Part shown: positions 1-5,167 of the stretch, in pieces | Position numbering within the stretch: position 1 is the first letter of the stretch | Layout: every line of letters starts with the position of its first letter | Source of the DNA: Chlamydiota bacterium | GTDB lineage: Bacteria > Auribacterota > UBA3054 > B51-G9 | Reading direction: 5' to 3' | Length of the DNA stretch: 6,020 nucleotides | Assembly: GCA_003648225.1 (NCBI GenBank) | Contig: QMOL01000197.1 | Span: 1-6,020 of the forward strand | The notes under the pieces: generated by a model | What the model saw: only the letters and a program-made list of their open reading frames with translations | The model's database searches: none | Told to the model about the DNA's origin: nothing | Made by a program: the position numbers and the translations under genes

Positions 1-147
1 AAGAGAACCTGCAATAAGCGGAAAAGTTAAGCTTCTGCCCGCGAGGAAAAAACCTGTGCTGCTATCATGATCATCTTTGTGAGTAATAAACCAGGTGATA
101 AGCCCGACGAGTCCTGTAAAAGCGAGAAAAGAAATTATAGCTGTCAT
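1..147 (-). CDS. Sodium:solute symporter (SSS/SLC5 family), N-terminal fragment
   Basis: Only the first 49 codons are present; the gene continues past the left edge. The translation opens with a hydrophobic helix (about residues 3-21, ending in TWFIT), then a charged, His/Asp-rich stretch (KDDHD, 24-28), then GFFLAGRSLTFPLIAGSL at 32-49. The motif (G)(Y/F)FLAGRSL followed by a hydrophobic helix is the hallmark of TM1 in sodium:solute symporters, which couple sodium entry to uptake of sugars, myo-inositol, sialic acid, proline and similar solutes. The substrate cannot be told from this fragment. The ATG at 147 is chosen because family members start a short distance before TM0 in the same way. 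There is no good Shine-Dalgarno, and the leader is A/T-rich. I am confident of the family and not of the substrate. Confidence 0.8.
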   Translation of the reverse strand, partial: MTAIISFLAFTGLVGLITWFITHKDDHDSSTGFFLAGRSLTFPLIAGSL

Positions 148-179
148 TATCGTTTTTGTTTGGTTAAAGTTAAGTTATT

Positions 180-209
180 ATTATAATTATTCGTCCATTA
201 AAAAGCCAA
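180..209 (-). promoter_or_regulatory. Possible sigma-70 promoter of the symporter gene
   Basis: Read on the minus strand, TTGGCT (209-204) is followed after 18 nt by a consensus TATAAT (185-180), which puts the transcription start near 173 and leaves a leader of about 26 nt. The -10 is perfect; the -35 matches four of six positions. The surrounding DNA is very A/T-rich, so a chance match is possible. Confidence 0.4.
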
Positions 210-253
210 ATGAATCATTAATACTTTTTGAGCAAGCTTTAATTAAAAATTAA

Positions 254-286
254 AAAAGCGCGGATATAAATTATATCCGCGCTTTT
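254..286 (-). terminator. Rho-independent terminator after the PEP-CTERM gene
   Basis: Bases 254-267 pair perfectly with 273-286 around a 5-nt loop, and the stem core is GCGCGG/CCGCGC. On the minus strand the hairpin is followed by a T-rich run (CTTTTTTAATTTTTAATT), the normal form of an intrinsic terminator. It begins 34 nt after the stop codon of the PEP-CTERM gene. It also insulates the symporter promoter just downstream. On the plus strand the stem ends in only four T, so termination in that direction would be weaker. Confidence 0.9.
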
Positions 287-320
287 CTTAGTAAATCTCA
301 AACAATCTTTTATTACCCCC

Positions 321-1445
321 TTAGAAACGTTTTCTGAAAATTGCTATTCCTGCTAATATAATTCCCAACAATAATGCCGGTTCAGGAATATTTCCCACTT
401 GAATATAATCAATTTCAAATCTTTCAGATGTGTCAACAGTATAAGGGTCAATACGAATGCCACCGAGAACGCCTGTCCAATAAGCGTTGGCACTCATTCT
501 GTATCTGTAAACATGGAATTGACCGTCTTGCGGGAGATCACCTGCGTCAAATGCGACGCGCATATCACCGGAAAGCCCACCCGGATTATTTGTTAAAGTA
601 AAGAACACTTCAATTCCGCTGTTAAGAGCCGCAGCCTGTTTCATACGGAATTCTATATAAGGATTTGAATCCAAATCAACTTCCGGCAAACCGTCGTATG
701 TTAATTTATAGAACCAAGGATCGGCATTAAGCGGTTCGCCTGAGAAAATTCCGCCGGAAACGGTCTCGTTAGTAATATTAACTACGTTGTAACCATCAAA
801 GTCGCCGTCAGTGGGCCAATCACCAAGAGTTGTAGGTGCCATGAGTGAGGTCATCGGGTCAATACTTACCGGGTTAAGATCCATATTCGCGATTCTTAAA
901 TAATCAATTTGAAAAGCTTCCGTTGCGACAACATCAGATACCGGGTCAAGTCGAATAGCATTTAAAACACCTAAAAATTCGGTGTCAGACCCATCAAGAG
1001 TAACACGATAGACGTGAAACGCTCCGTCAGCAACAATACTACTGGAAATCTGAATTGGTGGAACTTTAAATACCCCGTTAATTGTGGGAAACAGATCGAT
1101 ACGAGTATTCGCTGTGCCTACAATAAACTTAGCTCTAATTTCAATTATTGTGCCTGCTTTTGTTACATTTCCTTTGCGTGAGTCACTTAAAACGGAGGCG
1201 TTTAAGTTCATAACAGCGTCATTTCCAACAGATAGTGCATCGAAGTTTCCGCCGGTAACAACAGCATTACTGATATGATCATTATACGTCCAATTTTCGA
1301 AATCGCCGTCGGTATTCCATTCACCATAACCGATATAACCACTTGGCAACGGTGTAACGGGATCGATTTCTTGAGTGTATGCAGAAACGTTATTGCATAC
1401 AAAGCAAAGGGCTGTTATTGCCATTAGTAAAATCAATTTTTTCAT
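321..1445 (-). CDS. Exported PEP-CTERM protein with a tandemly duplicated domain
   Basis: This 374-residue protein has an N-terminal signal peptide (MKK, hydrophobic core 4-19, likely cut after VSA at 22). At the C-terminus it has a PEP-CTERM sorting signal: PEP at 354-356, a hydrophobic helix at 357-370 and basic RKRF at 371-374. In PEP-CTERM systems this tail is processed by an exosortase, and the protein reaches the cell surface or extracellular matrix. The mature part is two copies of one domain, residues about 43-187 and 210-352. Each begins W-(N/P)-TDGDF(E/D), has a central IE(I/F)R(A/M)K strand, then DG(A/Q)FHVYR, a G-V-L-(N/G)-(A/G)-IR-(L/I)-DP strand and a closing F(Q/E)IDY(L/I). The beta-strand pattern resembles a jelly-roll or carbohydrate-binding fold, but that is inference and no catalytic residues are apparent. 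The gene looks richer in G+C than its neighbours. It appears to be monocistronic, with its own promoter and terminator. The function is unknown. Confidence 0.88.
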   Translation of the reverse strand: MKKLILLMAITALCFVCNNVSAYTQEIDPVTPLPSGYIGYGEWNTDGDFENWTYNDHISNAVVTGGNFDALSVGNDAVMNLNASVLSDSRKGNVTKAGTIIEIRAKFIVGTANTRIDLFPTINGVFKVPPIQISSSIVADGAFHVYRVTLDGSDTEFLGVLNAIRLDPVSDVVATEAFQIDYLRIANMDLNPVSIDPMTSLMAPTTLGDWPTDGDFDGYNVVNITNETVSGGIFSGEPLNADPWFYKLTYDGLPEVDLDSNPYIEFRMKQAAALNSGIEVFFTLTNNPGGLSGDMRVAFDAGDLPQDGQFHVYRYRMSANAYWTGVLGGIRIDPYTVDTSERFEIDYIQVGNIPEPALLLGIILAGIAIFRKRF

Positions 1446-1451
1446 TTGGTT

Positions 1452-1458
1452 TCTCCTT
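1452..1458 (-). promoter_or_regulatory. Strong Shine-Dalgarno of the PEP-CTERM gene
   Basis: AAGGAGA on the minus strand lies 7 nt before the ATG at 1445 (counted from the end of AAGGAG). It is the only clear Shine-Dalgarno in the window and fixes the start of this gene. The other genes here have A/T-rich leaders without one. Confidence 0.85.
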
Positions 1459-1512
1459 TTATTATTGGTTAAAAGTTAAAAAAAGATACAAAATACATAC
1501 ATCTTTAACATA

Positions 1513-1541
1513 ATTATAACATAAAATCTATATAATGTCAA
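1513..1541 (-). promoter_or_regulatory. Consensus sigma-70 promoter of the PEP-CTERM gene
   Basis: On the minus strand TTGACA (1541-1536) and TATAAT (1518-1513) are both perfect consensus boxes separated by the ideal 17 nt. The predicted start of transcription is near 1506, giving a leader of about 60 nt. No operator-like palindrome overlaps the boxes, so high basal expression is likely. Confidence 0.85.
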
Positions 1542-1665
1542 TAGCCGAATTGCCTCGTGTGTCAAGTTTATTAAAATGTCCGGTTTTGCGTTTTTTAGAA
1601 ATATTCTGTTTTTTCATACCTCAGAGTCTTGGGGCAATCTTTTCAGACGGGGGTGAATTGTTGAA

Positions 1666-2541
1666 TTAAGCTCTCGGATGAAATTGTTTATGGATATTTT
1701 TCAACCTCTGGTGATCAACGTGAGTGTAAATTTGTGTCGTACTTATGTCCGAATGGCCCAGCATTTCCTGAACTACTCTTAAATCCGCGCCATGGCTTAA
1801 AAGATGAGTGGCAAAAGAATGACGCAGCAAATGCGGATATATTTTTTTATTAATGCAGGCTTTTTTTGCATATAGCTGAATCCTTTCATAAAAATTTATC
1901 CTCGTCATTTTTGTTCTTCTGTTGGTAATAAAAAGATAATCGCTGCCCGTTGTCTCTCCCCTGGTTTCAAAATATTTCTTAATCGCTTTTATAGCAAGAG
2001 AACCAACCGGAACAATTCTTTCCTTGCCGCCCTTGCCGAAACATCTTACAAAGCCCGTTTCGGTATTTAAATCTCTGATCTTTAAAGAAACGAGTTCGGT
2101 TACCCTTAATCCTGTGGCATAGAGAAGTTCAAGCATCGCTTTGTCACGCAAACCAATGATATTGTTTGTATCAGGAACATTAAGAAGTTTTTCAACATCA
2201 TGTTCGGTAAGAACATCAGGCAGTAATTTCCATAATTTAGGAGATTCGACACGATTCGATACATTCGTTTTAATATTTTTTTCAGCCGAAAGAAATCGGA
2301 AAAAAACTTTTATTGAAATTAATTCTCTCGATATTGTGCTTGACGCACGATGCTTTTCTAATCTATTCTGAAGAAAATCAATAATATGATCCGGTTTTAC
2401 TTTATTCCATGAATTGATCTTATTTTCTGCAAGAAAGTGATTGAAAAGATTTAAATCGTTTGTATATGCAAGACATGAATTTTCGGCAAGCCCCTTTTCT
2501 ATTCGGAGAAAATCTATAAATTTTTTTATAAAATCCGACAT
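1666..2541 (-). CDS. xerD: XerD-type tyrosine recombinase
   Basis: This site-specific recombinase is expected to act with a XerC partner at dif to resolve chromosome dimers. With the start at 2541 it is 291 residues, close to the usual 298. The N-terminal SAM-like core-binding domain (about 3-87, from FIKKFIDFLRIEKGLAENS) is followed by the catalytic domain. All six active-site residues are visible: R146 (ATGLRVTEL), K170 (GKGGKERIVP), H237 and R240 (PHLLRHSFATH), H263 (LGHSDISTT) and nucleophile Y272 (QIYTHV). The stretch HGADLRVVQEMLGHSD and the HPRA tail fit XerD better than XerC. An in-frame ATG at 2634 would add 31 residues, but these overlap the upstream gene and have no family counterpart, so I chose MSDF at 2541. 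No Shine-Dalgarno lies at the normal distance; AAGGA at 2580-2576 sits 34 nt upstream, inside the end of the preceding gene. The gene is probably co-transcribed with the beta-propeller gene. Confidence 0.9.
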   Translation of the reverse strand: MSDFIKKFIDFLRIEKGLAENSCLAYTNDLNLFNHFLAENKINSWNKVKPDHIIDFLQNRLEKHRASSTISRELISIKVFFRFLSAEKNIKTNVSNRVESPKLWKLLPDVLTEHDVEKLLNVPDTNNIIGLRDKAMLELLYATGLRVTELVSLKIRDLNTETGFVRCFGKGGKERIVPVGSLAIKAIKKYFETRGETTGSDYLFITNRRTKMTRINFYERIQLYAKKACINKKIYPHLLRHSFATHLLSHGADLRVVQEMLGHSDISTTQIYTHVDHQRLKNIHKQFHPRA

Positions 2542-2566
2542 TTTTATAATTAAAATATGTTTTATT

Positions 2567-3550
2567 TTAAAATTTTCCTTTAAAATCCGGTTGTACGGAA
2601 ATACTTCCTTTTTGTCTGTTTGAGAAATTAACATTAATATTCAAATCAGAAAATACGTTAGTAAAATTATTATCAGAAATTTTCACTATAATTTTCCGTT
2701 TTTGCGAATTTGCCCCTTTAATCTTAAAAATACTTTTGTCTTTTCTCTTGATTTTCCCTACTGTTCCTTTTTTATTCCATTTCCAATCAGCATCATTAGA
2801 TGAAAAAATATTTGGAGCATCTTCAATCGCTTTATTCTTTTGACCGTCAAAGGAGCCGAAAGTCTCACCTGTTATATAAAAGTTTTCGTTGTCATCGGAG
2901 CAAATTTTTCCTGTGTAATCATTTTTATCAGATCCCCATAATTTTGAAGACAAGATCATACCGTTAGTAGCAAGATTTACAAAATAAAGATCATACCTGC
3001 CCGTCGGCTTTTGATTGTCAACATCGCCGTCAGTAACTCCGGAAATATATAATTCATTCCCGTATGAAACAATTCCGGAACACCAATCCGCTTCTCTTGA
3101 ACCCCATAACTTTACCCACAACTGCGTTCCATCAGAATTGAATTTGGTAAGACAAAAATCTCCTTTGCCAAGATATGGTTGACCGTCAACCGGACCGTTT
3201 GCCCATCCGGCGACGTAAATATTGTTGTTTGTGTCAAAAGCGATATCATAAGCAGTATCAAAATCATAAGAACCCCAAAGTTTTGTCCATTTAATTACAC
3301 CGTTTGGTGCAAATTTTGAAAGGCAGGCATCATCGGTGTAACCGGTATGTTTTTGTTTATCAAATCCGGCCATTGTTCTTCCCGCGGCATACATATTATT
3401 TTTAGAGTCACAGGCGATGCCGAACCCTCCGGAACCGAATTTAGAGCCATAGATTGTTGTCCATGTTTTAACTGCGCATTGCGCTGAAAAAACAGATATT
3501 ATTAATAAAAAGAATAAGTATTTCATAAGTTTATATTCATGCGATTTCAT
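2567..3550 (-). CDS. Secreted SBBP-repeat beta-propeller protein
   Basis: This 327-residue exported protein has a hydrophobic signal segment at about residues 10-22 (YLFFLLIISVFSA). An alternative start is M9 at 3526, which gives a more typical MKYLFF signal peptide; neither start has a good Shine-Dalgarno. Four SBBP-type repeats of about 57 residues follow, at about 28-86, 87-144, 145-200 and 201-238. Each has the cycle W-x-K-LWGS, then (Y/G)-I-x-D-x-N-N-x-YVAG, then a VDGQ-like turn and a D-x-CL-x-KF-x-x-(D/N)G strand. Such repeats build beta-propeller blades in surface or secreted proteins. Four blades are few for a full propeller, so the protein may oligomerise or be a shortened relative. 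The last 75 residues (about 252-327) are unrelated to the repeats, Lys-rich (KIKRKDKSIFKIKG) and predicted beta-rich. No enzymatic motif is visible. The stop lies 25 nt before xerD. The binding partner is unknown. Confidence 0.82.
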   Translation of the reverse strand: MKSHEYKLMKYLFFLLIISVFSAQCAVKTWTTIYGSKFGSGGFGIACDSKNNMYAAGRTMAGFDKQKHTGYTDDACLSKFAPNGVIKWTKLWGSYDFDTAYDIAFDTNNNIYVAGWANGPVDGQPYLGKGDFCLTKFNSDGTQLWVKLWGSREADWCSGIVSYGNELYISGVTDGDVDNQKPTGRYDLYFVNLATNGMILSSKLWGSDKNDYTGKICSDDNENFYITGETFGSFDGQKNKAIEDAPNIFSSNDADWKWNKKGTVGKIKRKDKSIFKIKGANSQKRKIIVKISDNNFTNVFSDLNINVNFSNRQKGSISVQPDFKGKF

Positions 3551-3572
3551 TTTTTAGTATTCTTATGTTTAA

Positions 3573-3601
3573 ATTATACCACACAATGGTTTATAAATCA
3601 A
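3573..3601 (-). promoter_or_regulatory. Sigma-70 promoter of the SBBP-xerD unit
   Basis: On the minus strand TTGATT (3601-3596) and a perfect TATAAT (3578-3573) are separated by 17 nt. Transcription would start near 3566, leaving about 15 nt to the ATG at 3550 or about 40 nt to the ATG at 3526. An imperfect palindrome, TGGTTTATAAATCA (3587-3600, 12 of 14 positions symmetric), covers part of the -35 box and spacer and might bind a regulator. Confidence 0.7.
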
Positions 3602-3621
3602 TTTTTAATAAGCATTTTTGC

Positions 3622-3650
3622 TTGACAAAGAATATAAAATATGATAAACT
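3622..3650 (+). promoter_or_regulatory. Sigma-70 promoter of the arsR gene
   Basis: A perfect TTGACA (3622-3627) is followed after 17 nt by TAAACT (3645-3650), which is preceded by an extended -10 TG (3642-3643). Transcription would start near 3657, leaving only about 15 nt of leader. A short hairpin-forming AAGCA-TTTT-TGCTT (3610-3623) abuts the -35 box. The promoter is divergent from that of the SBBP gene, with about 20 bp between the two -35 boxes. Confidence 0.7.
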
Positions 3651-3670
3651 GTTTGGCGAAATAACCAAAC
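3651..3670. promoter_or_regulatory. Probable ArsR operator (inverted repeat)
   Basis: GTTTGG (3651-3656) and CCAAAC (3665-3670) form a perfect 6-bp inverted repeat with an 8-nt spacer. It lies directly behind the predicted -10 box and ends one base before the ATG of arsR. ArsR/SmtB repressors typically bind dyads that overlap their own promoter or start site, so this is the best candidate for the autoregulatory site. It also covers the place where a Shine-Dalgarno would be. Confidence 0.65.
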
Positions 3671-3671
3671 A

Positions 3672-4037
3672 ATGGACTTTATAATGAAACGCAATGACAG
3701 AAATATTAGAAGAGCTAAAATAATTAAAGCGCTTGCTCATCCAAGCCGGCTTGCTATAATTAACCGTTTAGAAAAGGGAGAAGCGTGTGTTTGCGAACTT
3801 CAAAAAATTGTTGACGCGGATATCTCTACCGTTTCAAAACATCTCTCGCTTATGAAAAAAACAGGAATTGTTGAAGATAGAAAAGAAGGACTATGGGTTT
3901 ATTACCGATTACGCGTGCCATGCGTAATCCGTTTTTTTGACTGCATAGACGCAGTTGCTGAGAATGGGAGCGATATAAATAATCAATATTCAACAAGAAA
4001 TATTCAATGTCAAAATGATGAAGTTGATGTCAAATAA
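3672..4037 (+). CDS. arsR: ArsR/SmtB-family metal(loid)-sensing repressor
   Basis: This 121-residue winged-helix repressor would release DNA when it binds a metal or metalloid. Helices 1-2 carry the family pattern IIKALAHPSRLAIINRLEKGE (17-37). Then comes ACVCEL with Cys39 and Cys41, the alpha-3 CxC position that ArsR proteins of the ELCVCDL type use for arsenite or other thiophilic ions. The recognition helix is DISTVSKHLSLMKKTGIV (50-67), and the wing is EDRKEGLWVYYRL (68-80). Cys84 and Cys91 (VPCVIRFFDC) could complete a thiol site. Residues 102-121 are polar, unlike the family, and overlap an intergenic-type repeat. A second ATG at 3684 (M5) is an alternative start; neither has a Shine-Dalgarno. 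The permease gene follows on the same strand, so it is the likely target along with arsR itself. Sensing of arsenic in particular is inferred. Confidence 0.88.
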   Translation: MDFIMKRNDRNIRRAKIIKALAHPSRLAIINRLEKGEACVCELQKIVDADISTVSKHLSLMKKTGIVEDRKEGLWVYYRLRVPCVIRFFDCIDAVAENGSDINNQYSTRNIQCQNDEVDVK

Positions 4038-4166
4038 CTAAAAATAATACTTGGCAGAAACAGAAAATAAATAATCTAATAAATGAAATAACATGCACCA
4101 ATATTCGTGACCAAGTTAGGAATCGATTTTTTACTTTGCGATTGCTCGTTTCTTATTGAATATTGA
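3983..4166. repeat. Imperfect inverted repeat spanning the arsR end and the arsR-permease gap
   Basis: A 34-nt arm at 3983-4016 matches the reverse complement of 4133-4166 at 26 of 34 positions, beginning with eleven identical bases (TCAATATTCAA) followed by AAGAAA after one mismatch. The left arm is inside the arsR reading frame (about codons 105-115); the right arm ends 23 nt before the permease ATG. The space between the arms (4038-4132) is A/T-rich and holds no open reading frame of note. The structure suggests a small non-coding repeat unit that has been read into the arsR 3' end. Its wider copy number is unknown. Confidence 0.5.
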
Positions 4167-4189
4167 GTGTTTAATTTTTCCCATGACTT

Positions 4190-5167
4190 ATGTTCACCTG
4201 GATTCAAAGATTCGCTGACTGGTTTGTATTTGATATTTTAAAAATATCAACTGAAAATCATTTGGCTGAAGCGCTGAATTTTTTTATTTATGACAGTATA
4301 AAAATTCTGCTTTTGCTGACCGTAATTATTTTTATTATGGGAATAATTAATAGTTATTTCCCCGTAGATAAAGTCAGAAATTTTCTCTCCTCAAAAAAAT
4401 TGTACGGTTTTGAATATTTAATGGCTTCTCTATTTGGTGTTGTAACTCCTTTCTGCTCATGCTCGTCAATTCCGCTCTTTATCGGTTTTGTGAAAGGAGG
4501 AATTCCTCTTGGCGTTACTTTCGCTTTTCTCGTTACTTCGCCTTTGGTAAACGAAGTTGCTATTGGACTTTTCATCGGACTTTTCGGAATAAAGATAACT
4601 ATTATTTATGTTATTAGCGGAATTTTACTCGGTATGGTTTCAGGAGCAATTTTACAACGGTTTAAGCTTGAGCGACTTTTAACACCGTGGGTAAAAGATA
4701 TCCTTGCAAAATCAGAGAAAGAACAAAAAGATTTTGTAACACAAAAACAATCTTTTACAGAAAAAATCCCCGGAATCTGGAATGATGTGATCGGTATTTT
4801 AAAAGGTGTAACGCCTTATGTTCTTGTCGGAATTGCTATAGGCGGCTTGATGCACGGTTATATCCCGGAAGGCTTTTTTGAAAAATATATGAGTAAAAAT
4901 AATTTCTTCGCTGTTCCGGTGGCAACTCTGCTTGCTGTTCCCATGTATTCAAATGCATCGGGAATTTTACCTATAGTGCAGGTCTTGGTCGCGAAAGGGA
5001 TTCCAATAGGCACGGCAATAGCATTTATGATGGGAGTTGTCGGGTTGTCCACACCGGAAGCTATGCTATTAAAGAAAGTAATGACGGTAAAATTAATCGG
5101 GATATTTTTCGGGACGGTAACTATTTGCATAATAATTTCCGGATATTTATTCAACATATTTTTGTGA
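4190..5167 (+). CDS. ArsP/COG0701-type permease (metalloid or organoarsenical efflux)
   Basis: This 325-residue inner-membrane permease belongs to the ArsP_1 (DUF318, COG0701) family. Characterised ArsP proteins export trivalent organoarsenicals; other members are tied to other thiophilic compounds. About eight hydrophobic segments are visible: 36-54, 74-100, 104-133, 136-156, 203-222, 238-258, 260-285 and 299-322. A charged cytosol-type loop lies at 157-196. The family signature TPFCSCSSIPLFIGF (86-100) has Cys89 and Cys91, followed by GIPLGVTFAFL and SPLVNE (117-122). The second half repeats the pattern as PMYSNASGILPI (251-262), KGIPIGTAIAFMM (269-281) and STPEAM (287-292), showing the internal duplication of the family. 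The start at ATG 4190 is the first after an in-frame stop; there is no Shine-Dalgarno. The upstream ArsR is the likely regulator. The small thioredoxin gene often found with this permease is not present here. The substrate is inferred. Confidence 0.87.
   Translation: MFTWIQRFADWFVFDILKISTENHLAEALNFFIYDSIKILLLLTVIIFIMGIINSYFPVDKVRNFLSSKKLYGFEYLMASLFGVVTPFCSCSSIPLFIGFVKGGIPLGVTFAFLVTSPLVNEVAIGLFIGLFGIKITIIYVISGILLGMVSGAILQRFKLERLLTPWVKDILAKSEKEQKDFVTQKQSFTEKIPGIWNDVIGILKGVTPYVLVGIAIGGLMHGYIPEGFFEKYMSKNNFFAVPVATLLAVPMYSNASGILPIVQVLVAKGIPIGTAIAFMMGVVGLSTPEAMLLKKVMTVKLIGIFFGTVTICIIISGYLFNIFL

Noticed and set aside
374..601. Plus-strand open frames inside the PEP-CTERM gene (also at 1084-1278)
   Set aside because: They are antisense to a well-supported exported protein, have no promoter or Shine-Dalgarno, and their translations are low in recognisable structure.
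1546..1665. dif site or intrinsic terminator next to xerD
   Set aside because: I found no 28-bp sequence with the two-arm symmetry of dif, and no hairpin followed by a T run downstream of xerD on its strand.
2542..2634. Longer xerD start at ATG 2634, adding 31 residues
   Set aside because: The extra residues overlap the end of the propeller gene, are not similar to Xer N-termini, and make the protein longer than the family. MSDF at 2541 gives the standard length and domain start.
4038..4189. Small thioredoxin or other gene between arsR and the permease
   Set aside because: All ATG starts in this gap run into a stop within a few codons and no CxxC-type coding sequence is present.
4183..4218. 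Short ATG frame MTYVHLDSKIR just before the permease
   Set aside because: It is only 11 codons in a different frame, overlaps the permease start and has no ribosome-binding site, so there is no support for a leader peptide.
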